NCBI GenBank assembly: GCA_013154135.1
Contig: JAADDB010000211.1
Span: forward strand, 1-22,554
Direction of reading: 5' to 3'
Length of the DNA stretch: 22,554 nt
Origin: Chloroflexota bacterium
Lineage (GTDB): Bacteria > Chloroflexota > Anaerolineae > JAADDB01
Positions 1 through 7,326 of this stretch are shown here, one piece after another. The notes below the pieces were generated by a model that searched no databases, was not told the origin of the DNA, and worked only from the letters and a program-made list of their open reading frames with translations. Positions within the stretch are counted from its first letter, which is position 1; each line of letters begins with the position of its first letter. A program made the position numbers and the translations under genes.

Positions 1-13
1 CGGGCAAAGCCCG
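1..13 (-). terminator. Possible terminator hairpin after the SH3b lipoprotein gene
   Basis: CGGGC-AAA-GCCCG is a perfect five-base-pair hairpin about 37 bases beyond the stop of the minus-strand lipoprotein gene. The window edge cuts off whatever follows, so a T-tract cannot be judged. It could equally be part of a repeat like the GC hairpins near 22367. Confidence 0.3.
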
Positions 14-49
14 GCCCGCCTTTCGCGTTCGACGGATCCCTCTACTTCC

Positions 50-982
50 TCAGTTCGTGTCCCAATCCAGGGTCCACTTCTGGCATTTGCCCGGACCGGC
101 CACATCATCCGTGTGCACTTTGGCGATAATGGAGATGCGCTTGCCGCTCTCATCCACGATCCAGAAGTACCAATCCCCGCCGCGCGCCTGATTCCAGCCG
201 ATGATGTGGGAGTAAAAGCCCGCGTTCCAGTCCGGATACCCCGGATGCGGGCCGCTGATCACCGGCTTTGTGACCCAGGGGCCATCCGGCCGGGTGCTGA
301 AGACGACGAGCGCGCCGTTGTGCGGTTGATGGTTGTAGTAGACGGTTCCGTGGACTTCGGTAATGCCCGCGTTGGGCTCACAGTTGTACAGCACGGCCTT
401 GTTGTACACGTAGCTGGGCGTGGGCGTGGGTGTGGGACGCGGGGTGGGTGTCCACGTCGGTGTGGGCGGCGGTGTGGGGATGTTCTGGGCCACCTGCACG
501 TCCCCGGTGGGCCCCTGTTCTGAGACGAGTTTGGCGTAGACCCAGCCAATGGTCCCGTTGGCCAGGCGGACTTGCCACCACGATCCCGAGGGGTTCTTGC
601 CGATGACTTCCAGCACATCCCCCTGTTTCACTTGGCCGACGCGCGGGTGCAGGATGTTCGGCCCCGCGCGCACGTTCAGCCGCTGGGTCTGGACGACCAC
701 CTCGGGCCGGGGTGTGGGTGTCCACGTGGGTGTGGGCGTCTCTGTGGGCGGGACGGGCGTGGATGTGGGGGTGTTGGTCGCCTGCGGTTGGGTTACCACC
801 TTGGTCGGTTGGGCCGCCGAAGGGGGTGATGTGGGTTCGGTCATGGCCGGCGGTGTCGGTGTGAAGGTGGGCTTGAGCTGTCGGGTCGGTGTGGGCGTGG
901 GGACCGGTTTGGGCGATCCGCACGCGGCCAGGATGACCAAGGCGATAAGCCCTGTCAACCAGATCACACGATGCCATTTCAT
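50..982 (-). CDS. SH3b-domain lipoprotein with Thr/Pro-rich linkers
   Basis: Predicted surface lipoprotein of 310 residues. A basic start, a hydrophobic stretch and the lipobox LAAC put the lipidated cysteine at residue 21. Residues 22-94 are a flexible linker rich in TPTP and WTPTP. Residues about 95-154 form a bacterial SH3 domain (RLNVRAGPN at 101-109, then the GSWWQVRLANGTIGWV stretch at 133-148), a fold often linked to binding cell-wall or glycan ligands. A second TP linker (about 168-190) leads to a 120-residue C-terminal domain with HVHTDD-type beta strands that I do not recognise as a named family but that looks like an Ig-like sandwich. The start has a strong ribosome binding site, AAGGAGG, nine bases upstream. 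The repeated linker codons create long open frames in the other frames, which I regard as shadows. Ligand and role are unknown. Confidence 0.88.
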   Translation of the reverse strand: MKWHRVIWLTGLIALVILAACGSPKPVPTPTPTRQLKPTFTPTPPAMTEPTSPPSAAQPTKVVTQPQATNTPTSTPVPPTETPTPTWTPTPRPEVVVQTQRLNVRAGPNILHPRVGQVKQGDVLEVIGKNPSGSWWQVRLANGTIGWVYAKLVSEQGPTGDVQVAQNIPTPPPTPTWTPTPRPTPTPTPSYVYNKAVLYNCEPNAGITEVHGTVYYNHQPHNGALVVFSTRPDGPWVTKPVISGPHPGYPDWNAGFYSHIIGWNQARGGDWYFWIVDESGKRISIIAKVHTDDVAGPGKCQKWTLDWDTN

Positions 983-1037
983 AGATATATCGCCTCCTTA
1001 CATGAGTGACTGGACAATCAGCACCAAGAGTGTGGGC

Positions 1038-1043
1038 ATTCTA
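1038..1043 (-). promoter_or_regulatory. Candidate extended -10 element for the lipoprotein gene
   Basis: On the minus strand the sequence reads TGCTAGAAT, an extended -10 box (TGnTAnAAT) about 55 bases upstream of the lipoprotein start. The -35 region is weak (around TTTCCC), which is usual for extended -10 promoters. Confidence 0.4.
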
Positions 1044-1129
1044 GCACAAGGTTCCCCGGCCGGGAAAAAATGGCTCCCCTGGAAAAAGGGCGGGGCGTGT
1101 AACAATTGACGATGAACGGGGGTGCGCTG

Positions 1130-2320
1130 CTAATCCGCGTGTTCGAGCGCGTGGGCGATCTCCTCCCGCACGTAGGGGTCCTCCTCCTTTTCCCAGAAGC
1201 GTTGTAACAGCCGCCGGGCTTTTGAGTCGGGGATGCGGCCCAGGGCCCAGGCGCAGTGCCCGCGGATGAGAGGTTCGGGTTCCCCGGCGAGGGTCTGTTC
1301 CAGCGCGGGCAGGGCTTCCGGGCTCCGCCAGTTGCCGATGGCCACGCACACGTTGCGCAACAGCCCCCGCCGTTTGGCCCGCCATACGGGCGTCTTGCGG
1401 AAGCGCTGCCGAAACGCGGCTTCATCCAGACGGATGAGTTCGAGCAGCCGCGGGGCTATCCGGTCCGGCTCCGGTTGGAACGCGGGCTCATCGGTGGGGC
1501 GGGCAAAGCGGCGGTTCCAGGGACACACTTCCTGACAGGCGTCACACCCGAAGATCCAATTGCCCATGAGCGGACGCATGTCGTGGGGGATGGGGCCTCG
1601 GAGTTCGATGGTCAAATAGGAGATGCACCGTCGCGCGTCCAGAACGTAAGGGGCCACAAACGCCCGCGTGGGACACACGTCCAAACACCGGGTGCAATGA
1701 CCACAGGTGCCCGTGGTGCCGTCCGGCCATCGCCAGAGGGGGGGATCGGAGGTCACCAGTGTAGGAGGTGGGTCGGGTTCCAACGCCTCGGGGACGAGGA
1801 GGACGCCCAGGAAGAGCCAGGAGCCCAGGCGTGGGTGGATGAGGCAGGTGTTCTTGCCGATGAAGCCGAGTCCGCCTTCCAGGGCCCAGGCCCGTTCCAG
1901 GATGGGACCCGTGTCCACGTACGCGCGGCCGTACGTGGTGCGTCCGCTCAGCTCCCTCAGGAACGCGTCCAGGGCGAAGAGCCGGGGTTTGAGGACATCG
2001 TGGTAGTCCTGTCCCCAGGCATAGCGGGAAATGCGCCCCCGGGAAGGGTCATTCCAGATCTCCGCGGGGGGCGCGGGGTGCCAGTAGTTGCGGGCTACGA
2101 TGATGAGGCTACGGACGTCCGGGAGCAGGTTTTGGGGATGCGTCCGCCGTTTAGGGTCTCGGGCCAGGTAGTGCATCGTGCCCGCGTATCCCTCTTCCAC
2201 CCAGGTGAGGAAGTGTTGGGCAAAGGGGGATTCGTGGGCTCGCGCGATGGCTACCGCGTCGAAGCCCAAGTGCCGGGCTTTTTCCTTGACCTGGTCGGCC
2301 CACACGCGTGCCTGGTTCAT
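1130..2320 (-). CDS. queG: Epoxyqueuosine reductase QueG
   Basis: Reduces epoxyqueuosine to queuosine in the wobble position of GUN tRNAs (Asp, Asn, His, Tyr); a cytoplasmic cobalamin and 2x[4Fe-4S] enzyme. The 396-residue protein shows the family's catalytic Asp in YVDTGPILER (D136). Cluster cysteines lie at 206, 209, 212 and 216 (CGHCTRCLDVCPT) and at 259, 262 and 266 (CDACQEVCPWN), with a further Cys at 232. Residues about 330-396 form a HEAT-like helical tail (LPALEQTLAGEPEPLIRGHCAWALG), as in the longer bacterial QueG proteins. The start lies 10 bases after the stop of the DUF3307 gene, so the two are probably cotranscribed and translation coupled; the ribosome binding site itself is weak. 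No other queuosine genes are in the window. Confidence 0.95.
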   Translation of the reverse strand: MNQARVWADQVKEKARHLGFDAVAIARAHESPFAQHFLTWVEEGYAGTMHYLARDPKRRTHPQNLLPDVRSLIIVARNYWHPAPPAEIWNDPSRGRISRYAWGQDYHDVLKPRLFALDAFLRELSGRTTYGRAYVDTGPILERAWALEGGLGFIGKNTCLIHPRLGSWLFLGVLLVPEALEPDPPPTLVTSDPPLWRWPDGTTGTCGHCTRCLDVCPTRAFVAPYVLDARRCISYLTIELRGPIPHDMRPLMGNWIFGCDACQEVCPWNRRFARPTDEPAFQPEPDRIAPRLLELIRLDEAAFRQRFRKTPVWRAKRRGLLRNVCVAIGNWRSPEALPALEQTLAGEPEPLIRGHCAWALGRIPDSKARRLLQRFWEKEEDPYVREEIAHALEHAD

Positions 2321-2330
2321 GAGACACCGC

Positions 2331-2843
2331 TCATCCGCCGCGCAGGAAGAGAAGAGTGATGAGGAGGGGGAATCCGGCCAAGCGGGCGAGGGTGCGACAG
2401 TTCGCGGGGGAGAGTCCCCGTTGGTGGGAGCTCTTCCGGATGGAGTGGAAGACGAGGAGTGCGGGAATCAGCGCGTAGGGGAAGAGGAGGAGCAAGATGT
2501 GGGGCGGGATGATCACCTGAACCGAGGGCATCCACAGGGCAAAGCCGGTCAACGTGACCAGGTGCATGGCCTGGTCCAGCAAAAACGCGCGCACAGGGTT
2601 CGGACAGGGCAAATGCAATTTCAGCCAGTCGATGAGGTAGTGGCTTACAAAGATGCCCAAGAGAAGGGGCCAGTAGTGGAGCGGTGTGGCCAACAGGAAC
2701 GCGGTCACGACCACATGCACGAGCACGTGGGGGATGATGCCCCAGTTCCCACGTACTTTGAGCGTGTAAATGTAGTCCGTCTGTAGTGGGAAATCGGCCA
2801 ATAGATGTGCGATGATGAGTGCGATCAACATGTGCCAGTTCAT
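2331..2843 (-). CDS. DUF3307 family membrane protein
   Basis: A 170-residue polytopic membrane protein. The N-terminal signature AHLLADFPLQTDYIY and the later SHYLIDWLK (residues 67-75) are typical of DUF3307, a family of unknown function. Hydrophobic segments lie near residues 5-18, 33-55, 58-72, 95-110 and 113-131, with a short hydrophobic C-terminus after a basic loop (RKSSHQRGLS). The polar HxxxD and Q residues within the membrane segments are characteristic and might be functional. It is the first gene of a probable two-gene unit with queG. Its ribosome binding site is poor (ACAAGG very close to ATG), so a slightly different start is possible. No function can be inferred from queG linkage alone. 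Confidence 0.85.
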   Translation of the reverse strand: MNWHMLIALIIAHLLADFPLQTDYIYTLKVRGNWGIIPHVLVHVVVTAFLLATPLHYWPLLLGIFVSHYLIDWLKLHLPCPNPVRAFLLDQAMHLVTLTGFALWMPSVQVIIPPHILLLLFPYALIPALLVFHSIRKSSHQRGLSPANCRTLARLAGFPLLITLLFLRGG

Positions 2844-2861
2844 GGCCTTGTCCGGTTCGAT

Positions 2862-3029
2862 GAGTGGTGTTGAGTAATGAGTAACGATTGACGATTAAAG
2901 AGTAAGATGGTAACCAACCGTGGTCGTCCGTCGTTCGTCGGTGGTCGGTCGTCGGTCGTCTATCCCCTGCTAACCATCAACTACAAATCAACGCTAAGCG
3001 TCTACAATCGTCTATCAGCTATCGTCCGG
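2862..3029. repeat. Heptanucleotide-phased degenerate tandem repeat
   Basis: Read in steps of seven from 2862, the sequence keeps one phase for about 24 units. The units drift in composition: first forms like AATGAGT and AACGATT, then CGTTCGT and CGGTCGT (the latter twice exactly), then CCATCAA, CGTCTAT and CAGCTAT. Ends of units are mostly GT, TT, AA or AT. This lies wholly between genes and resembles in style the short tandem heptanucleotide repeats described from heterocystous cyanobacteria. Related pieces occur at 1097, 5298, 11601, 12492, 19823, 22213 and 22539. Confidence 0.6.
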
Positions 3030-3226
3030 TATTACCGCTTTTTGCCGCCTTTAGCCCCCATTATATCCTTTTGCCAGGAGAATGCAATAGGCCCTTAAGA
3101 CTGTAGACGTGGACGGGAACAGCTGACACATGTCTTGTTTATGGGAATTGTCCAGATACGCGTTTTACTCTGGACGTGATCTCTGATGGACTGACATGTC
3201 AAGATACTTGTGCTGGAGACCGGTTT

Positions 3227-3262
3227 TTGGTGGTTGGCGGGCGAAGCCCACCCGTCCACCAA
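3227..3262. repeat. REP-like imperfect palindrome
   Basis: TTGGTGG at 3227-3233 pairs with CCACCAA at 3256-3262, enclosing an inner GGGC-GAA-GCCC hairpin (3239-3249). The form (GC-rich hairpin with GAA loop, between genes) is that of a REP/RAYT-associated or small non-autonomous element. It lies 70 bases beyond the stop of the minus-strand kinase gene and might also help end its transcript. Confidence 0.45.
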
Positions 3263-3331
3263 GAACTCTTCCCCAACACAGGGCGAGAACACCGGAACCC
3301 CGCCCAGGTCCGACCGAGTTTTGCCCGGCAA

Positions 3332-4993
3332 TCAGCGTGCTCTCTTGACCCGTTCGTACGGGAACTCAACCCGTACCAAAGTTCCCCGTTGCAGGCGAGG
3401 GGAAGGGGAAAGGAACGTCAACCGGCCGTCCAGCAATTCGGCCTGTTCCCGCATGTTGAGCAGCCCAAAACTGTTGCGCTCATCGTACTGGTCCAGCACC
3501 TGCTTCACATCAAACCCCACCCCGTCGTCCTCAATCTCCACCCGCACCACATCCCCGTCTCGCAGGAGGCGAATCCACACATGTTGGGCCCGAGCGTGTT
3601 TGCGCAGGTTGTTGAACGCCTCCTGCACGATGCTGAAAATAATGCCGGCCACTTGCGTGTCCACCTCGGGGAAGTCCCGCACCTCCAATTCACAGGCGAG
3701 CCCTTCCTCCTCCTGCCACTGGCGTATGTAGTACTTGAGCGCGGCGACCAACCCCCGGGTTTCCAGGATGACGGGCCGCAGTTCGAAGAGGAATTGGCGG
3801 ATATCCCGATTGGTGCGCCGGACCAGGTTTTCGATTTCGTTCAGGATATCGGGCAACTGTTCGGGACGTTTTTCCAACAACTTGCGCGCGTAGTCCAAAT
3901 CCAGCAAAACCCGGGCCAGATCCTGGGCCGGACCGTCGTGCAGGGCCCGGGCCAGGCGGTGTCGCACATCCTCCTGCACCGCGATAATCCGGTCTCGCTC
4001 CTGCCGAAGACTTTCGTACAACCGCGCGTTCTCCACCGCGACGGCTGCCTGAGCCGCCATGGTCGTCAGCCAATAGAGGTCCTCGCTGGTGAAGCCGTGG
4101 GGACTTTGCTTGTTCAAAGTCTCCAGCGCGCCGATGATCCGGCCCCGATACTGGAGGGGCACACACAGGAGATTGCGGGTCACGAAACCCGTTTGGGTGT
4201 CCACCTTCTGCAGGAAGCGAGGATCGGAGCGGACATCGTTGATGAGGGCCGGTTGTCCGGTGGCCACCACCCATCCGGCCACACCTTGGTCCGCGGGGAT
4301 GCGGAATTCCTGGAGGAGCGCGCCCTTTTCGCCGGTGGGAATGGCAAAGACCAGCTCATGGCGTTCCTCATCCAGGAGGAACAAGGTGGCAGCTTCCGCG
4401 TTCAACACCACCGTAGTTAGCTCGATGATCTCCCGGAGCACTTCTTGCAAGTCCAGGCTCGACGCCAGGTTCTGCCCGATCTGGTAGAACAGGAGGAGTT
4501 GATCCAACCGCTCCTGGCTGATGGCCAAGTTATCCTGGAGGAGGGCCATGCTGGCCAAGGTGCGCAGCACGGTCTGGAACGTGGGATGGTAGACCAGTTC
4601 ACCCTCGTGGGGGGGAAAGACAAAGGTGATGGCCCCTCGGGAGCCCCCTTCCATGACCAGGGGGAATTGGATGAGCCGTTTGTTGTCCGAGGTCAGGTAT
4701 TCATTGGTCACGTGGACGCCCTGGACGCCTTCTTGGGGGAGGGTGGGCGAGGTGAACCACCGTTTTTCCCACTCTTCCAGGTACGTGATGACCGTGCCGG
4801 ACATGTCCCCTTCGGTCAGGCGGATATGTCGAGCGCCGAGGTAAAGGAGGTGGACGGCTTCTGCGGCGGTGAGTTCCCGGAGCCAGGAGATGGCTTCTGC
4901 CCAGAACGCGCGCACACCTCGGAGAGAGGCCAATCGGTTCAGCCCGGTGGCTAAGGCGATGGAGGAGATGGATGCGGGTGTCTCGATTGTCAT
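3332..4993 (-). CDS. Soluble GAF-domain histidine kinase (NarL/DegS-type HisKA_3)
   Basis: Sensor kinase of 553 residues with no membrane segment, so a cytoplasmic signal is expected. Residues 1-160 are an N-terminal region of unknown family, possibly a degenerate GAF-like input. A GAF domain spans about 175-325 (DLQEVLREIIEL through AAVAVENARLYESL), followed by a helix and the dimerisation domain with the phospho-acceptor His352 in ALHDGPAQ. The ATPase domain has the N box EAFNNLRKHA (458-467), G1 box DDGVGFD (489-495) and G2 region FGLLNMREQAELLDG (509-523). The HisKA_3 type normally partners a NarL-type response regulator, but none is present in the window. An upstream in-frame ATG (5089) exists, but AAGGAA seven bases before 4993 and the domain pattern favour this start. 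Confidence 0.92.
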   Translation of the reverse strand: MTIETPASISSIALATGLNRLASLRGVRAFWAEAISWLRELTAAEAVHLLYLGARHIRLTEGDMSGTVITYLEEWEKRWFTSPTLPQEGVQGVHVTNEYLTSDNKRLIQFPLVMEGGSRGAITFVFPPHEGELVYHPTFQTVLRTLASMALLQDNLAISQERLDQLLLFYQIGQNLASSLDLQEVLREIIELTTVVLNAEAATLFLLDEERHELVFAIPTGEKGALLQEFRIPADQGVAGWVVATGQPALINDVRSDPRFLQKVDTQTGFVTRNLLCVPLQYRGRIIGALETLNKQSPHGFTSEDLYWLTTMAAQAAVAVENARLYESLRQERDRIIAVQEDVRHRLARALHDGPAQDLARVLLDLDYARKLLEKRPEQLPDILNEIENLVRRTNRDIRQFLFELRPVILETRGLVAALKYYIRQWQEEEGLACELEVRDFPEVDTQVAGIIFSIVQEAFNNLRKHARAQHVWIRLLRDGDVVRVEIEDDGVGFDVKQVLDQYDERNSFGLLNMREQAELLDGRLTFLSPSPRLQRGTLVRVEFPYERVKRAR

Positions 4994-5000
4994 GTTGTTG

Positions 5001-5006
5001 TTCCTT
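5001..5006 (-). promoter_or_regulatory. Ribosome binding site deciding the kinase start
   Basis: AAGGAA on the minus strand lies seven bases before the ATG at 4993. The upstream in-frame alternative at 5089 has no comparable site. Confidence 0.65.
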
Positions 5007-5255
5007 GCTCTACAGCCGATGGCCGATTGACGGACAAAACCTGCAGTGGTGGGGCCCGCCCTTTGGCGAGAATCCGATATCCTCGCCACGCCCGCAAAGC
5101 CCTTCTCTGGCTGCTGCCAATCCGATGGATGGGCGATCGAGTTTCACGTTTGATCCATCAGACTGCCCAATACCCAGTATAGATCAATGTAGGGGAAATC
5201 GAAAAGTGACGGCGGGACTGTGTTGCCCGGGACGCTCTGCCCGTTGGGTGCGTGC

Positions 5256-5285
5256 TTGTACCTAATCCCGTACAGCGGGTATAAT
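5256..5285 (+). promoter_or_regulatory. Promoter of the SufR-like gene with a possible operator
   Basis: TTGTAC (5256-5261) and a perfect TATAAT (5280-5285) are separated by 18 bases. Within the spacer sits a small inverted repeat CCCG-TACAG-CGGG, which would be well placed for autoregulation by the downstream regulator. The operator is inference only. Confidence 0.6.
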
Positions 5286-5297
5286 GGCATTTGCACC

Positions 5298-5332
5298 CAC
5301 GACGGACGATGAACGACGGATGAGTTGTTGTT
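5298..5332. repeat. Short heptad-phased repeat in the SufR-like leader
   Basis: About five units in seven-base phase, such as GACGATG and AACGACG, lie between the promoter and the start codon. It belongs to the same sequence style as the larger arrays at 2862 and 19823. Confidence 0.45.
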
Positions 5333-5388
5333 GAGTTTTCTTCAGCCGAGTCGACCTTGATGTGTCGGTCAATGAGCGGAAAGGACAG

Positions 5389-6048
5389 ATGGACATTAAA
5401 CACCCGGCCCTCGAAGACCCGCATGTGCCTACCCGGCGTCGGGTTCTCGTCGCGCTGAAGATCCTGGGCCAGGCAACAGCCCAGGACTTGGCCCGACTTC
5501 TCCACATCACGCCCATGGGGGTACGACGGCATCTGGCTTCATTGGAAGATGAAGGCCTGGTCACGTACAAGCGCGTGCGCCATGGCCAAGGACGCCCACG
5601 GCATGTGTACGAGTTGACGCCCAAGGCCCACGCTCAGTTTGACCAGCGGTACGCGGCTTTGAGCATCGAACTGTTGAACTACGTGCGGGACACGTTCGGG
5701 GAAGAGGCCATTTGGCACCTGTTCTCCAAACGGGCTCAACGCCGCGCGGAAGAGTTGCTTCCCCTCTTTCAGAATCTGCCCCTGGAGGAACGGGTGGCCC
5801 GCCTGGCCGAGGTGCTGAACCGGGAGGGATACCTGGCCGAATGGTCCCGGGAGGACGGTGCGTTTTTCCTCTGCGAGCATCATTGCGCGATTCAGGAAGT
5901 GGCCAAACAGTTCCCCCAGGCCTGCGCGACCGAGGAGATCTTCCTGCGCCGCGTGTTGGGGGATGTGGACATCCAGCGGCGTGAGCACATTGTCAGGGGG
6001 GATACCCGGTGTGCTTACATCATTCGCCCAAAATCTGAGGCAGGGTAG
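5389..6048 (+). CDS. SufR-like winged-helix regulator with Fe-S cysteines
   Basis: Transcription factor of 219 residues. The N-terminal winged helix (about 15-75) has RRRVLVALKILGQATAQDLARLLHI, recognition helix TPMGVRRHLASLEDEGLV and the wing RHGQGRPRHVYELT, as in the ArsR/DeoR-like SufR group. The C-terminal half carries four cysteines at 162, 166, 179 and 208 in the context CEHHCAIQEVAKQFPQAC and RCAYII, whose spacing fits the cluster-binding cysteines of SufR, an iron-sulfur sensing repressor of suf operons. No suf genes are in the window; the neighbour is proline dehydrogenase 89 bases downstream, so it may instead sense redox or oxygen for that gene. A GTG at 5362 is in frame, but ATG at 5389 has AAAGGA just upstream and starts nearer the conserved domain. 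Role in this organism is inferred. Confidence 0.85.
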   Translation: MDIKHPALEDPHVPTRRRVLVALKILGQATAQDLARLLHITPMGVRRHLASLEDEGLVTYKRVRHGQGRPRHVYELTPKAHAQFDQRYAALSIELLNYVRDTFGEEAIWHLFSKRAQRRAEELLPLFQNLPLEERVARLAEVLNREGYLAEWSREDGAFFLCEHHCAIQEVAKQFPQACATEEIFLRRVLGDVDIQRREHIVRGDTRCAYIIRPKSEAG

Positions 6049-6104
6049 ACCGCGCCCGGGGCTCAAACGTCCACCATCGTCCAGCGGATGAGAGAGCCCG
6101 ATTC

Positions 6105-6120
6105 CCGACCGAGTGGTCGG
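6105..6120 (+). promoter_or_regulatory. Small hairpin in the proline dehydrogenase leader
   Basis: CCGACC-GAGT-GGTCGG is a perfect six-pair hairpin ending about 7 bases before the AAGGGGGAG ribosome binding site of proline dehydrogenase. It has no T-tract. It could influence translation or mRNA processing between the regulator and enzyme genes, or be an operator. Confidence 0.35.
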
Positions 6121-6137
6121 TCAACAAGGGGGAGACC

Positions 6138-7076
6138 ATGTACAACGTGGTACGCCGTGTGTTATTCGCCCTCTCGCGCAGTGAGCGCATGCAACGCCTC
6201 ATCATCCAATTTCCCCCCTCGCGGCGGGTGGCCCGCCGTTTTGTCGCGGGGGAGGAATTGGCCGATGCGGTGGAAGTCATCCGGCAGTTGAACGCCCGGG
6301 GGATGGAGGCCACCCTCGACCACCTGGGTGAGAACGTGACCACGCCGGAGGAGGCCCAAGAGGCCGCCCACGCGTACGAAGTCGCACTCGATGCCATCGA
6401 CCAGCACGGGTTGCGCAGCGGGGTTTCGGTGAAACTCACCCACCTGGGGCTGGACTTGGATGACACCCTGGCCTACGAGAACGTGCGGCGCATCGCGGCC
6501 AAGGCCGCGGAGGTGGGACGCTTTGTGCGCATTGACATGGAGAGTTCCGCGTACACGGACATCACCTTGGAAATTTACCGTCGCGTCCGGCGGGAGTTCG
6601 ACAACGTGGGCACAGTAGTGCAGGCGTACTTGTACCGGACTCCTCAGGATGTGGCCCAGCTCATCGAGGAGGGCATCGCGAACCTGCGCCTGGTCAAAGG
6701 CGCCTACGATGAACCCCCCTCCATTGCCCTGCGGGACCGAGAACGCATTCGCGAGGCCTTCTTCGCGCTGATCCGCCAGATGTGGGCTCCGGAGGCCCGG
6801 GCCAAGGGGAGCTTCGCGGCCATCGGCAGCCATGACGAGGCGGTCATCCAGTACGCCAACGCGCTGGCCCGGCGGTTGGATCTCTCCCCGGACGATTATG
6901 AATTCCAGTTCCTCTACGGCATCCGTCGGGAGCGCGCACAACAATTGGTGGATGAGGGATACCGGATGCGCATATACGTCCCGTACGGCAGCCAGTGGTA
7001 TCCCTACTTCATGCGCCGCCTGGCCGAACGCCCGGCCAACCTCCTCTTCTTCCTCCGGGCTTTGGTGGGCGGATGA
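6138..7076 (+). CDS. Monofunctional proline dehydrogenase
   Basis: FAD enzyme oxidising L-proline to pyrroline-5-carboxylate, passing electrons to the quinone pool; membrane-associated but without a transmembrane segment. The 312-residue length fits the short Thermus/Deinococcus-type single-domain enzyme rather than PutA. Conserved TIM-barrel motifs are visible in order: SVKLTHLGLD (K99), FVRIDMESS (D133), VVQAYLYRT, LRLVKGAYDEP, AIGSHDE, FQFLYGIR and the substrate-binding YVPYGSQWYPYFMRRLAERPANL region (281-303; R293-R294 bind the carboxylate in the family). AAGGGGGAG stands just before the ATG. It probably shares a transcript with the SufR-like gene 89 bases upstream. The second proline-degradation enzyme (P5C dehydrogenase) is not in the window. 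Confidence 0.95.
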   Translation: MYNVVRRVLFALSRSERMQRLIIQFPPSRRVARRFVAGEELADAVEVIRQLNARGMEATLDHLGENVTTPEEAQEAAHAYEVALDAIDQHGLRSGVSVKLTHLGLDLDDTLAYENVRRIAAKAAEVGRFVRIDMESSAYTDITLEIYRRVRREFDNVGTVVQAYLYRTPQDVAQLIEEGIANLRLVKGAYDEPPSIALRDRERIREAFFALIRQMWAPEARAKGSFAAIGSHDEAVIQYANALARRLDLSPDDYEFQFLYGIRRERAQQLVDEGYRMRIYVPYGSQWYPYFMRRLAERPANLLFFLRALVGG

Positions 7077-7098
7077 GGGACCATGGGGGACATCCCCG

Positions 7099-7134
7099 CC
7101 CGGCGAGAGGCCGATGAGCTCTTCCCGTGCCGGG
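7099..7134 (+). terminator. Possible terminator hairpin after proline dehydrogenase
   Basis: CCCGGC (7099-7104) pairs with GCCGGG (7129-7134), extended inside by GAGAG with CTCTT. It lies 22 bases after the stop. No T-tract follows, so intrinsic termination is uncertain. Confidence 0.35.
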
Positions 7135-7243
7135 AAAGAATTTCGTGTGAGGAGCCAAACCACCTCACGCCTTACGCTCTTGAGCTGCTCAGGCCACCGA
7201 CGTGCGGCAGAGTTCCTTGATCGTCACTTATTGCTCCCTTTTC

Positions 7244-7273
7244 CTGGCACGGGGGCGGGGCTTTCGGTATAAT
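7244..7273 (+). promoter_or_regulatory. Promoter of hisS
   Basis: A perfect -10 TATAAT (7268-7273) has a plausible -35 around CTGGCA/TGGCAC (7244-7250), with 17-18 bases between. It lies 53 bases before the hisS start. The leader is short and shows no T-box. Confidence 0.65.
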
Positions 7274-7326
7274 GGAAACGCGAGTGCGCGTTTCTGCACA
7301 TCTCACCTCTGAAGGAGGACAACTCA

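Larger units (their letters stand above)
2844..3331. other. Gene-free stretch between the DUF3307 gene and the sensor kinase
   Basis: This 488-base stretch has no credible gene. It contains the heptad-phased repeat (2862-3029), a hairpin GTCCAGA/TCTGGAC (3150-3156 and 3169-3175), the ten-base palindrome TGACATGTCA (3192-3201), and a REP-like hairpin (3227-3262). A 78-codon minus-strand frame across 3095-3331 is judged spurious because it merely reads through these palindromes. The promoter of the DUF3307-queG unit should lie here but no clear -10/-35 pair is visible. Confidence 0.7.
4994..5388. other. Divergent intergenic region between sensor kinase and SufR-like gene
   Basis: This 395-base stretch separates divergent genes and holds no credible ORF. 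It contains the kinase ribosome binding site, an inverted repeat GATGGAT/ATCCATC (5124-5130 and 5153-5159), a weak minus-strand -10 TATACT (5176-5181), the good plus-strand promoter at 5256-5285 and a heptad-type repeat at 5298-5332. Confidence 0.6.

Noticed and set aside
1256..2359. Long plus-strand open frame of 367 codons opposite queG
   Set aside because: Fully antisense to a clear queG with all Fe-S motifs; composition reflects GC-rich codon bias and no domain is seen.
2934..2959. CRISPR array or direct repeats with spacers
   Set aside because: The repeats are contiguous heptads without spacers of constant length, and no cas genes are present.
3095..3331. 78-codon minus-strand frame after the sensor kinase
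   Set aside because: Reads through palindromes and a REP-like hairpin, with no ribosome binding site; probably a translated repeat.
4993..5089. Longer N-terminus of the sensor kinase starting at 5089
   Set aside because: The extra 32 residues are low in family likeness, and the ribosome binding site is at 5001-5006, before the inner ATG.
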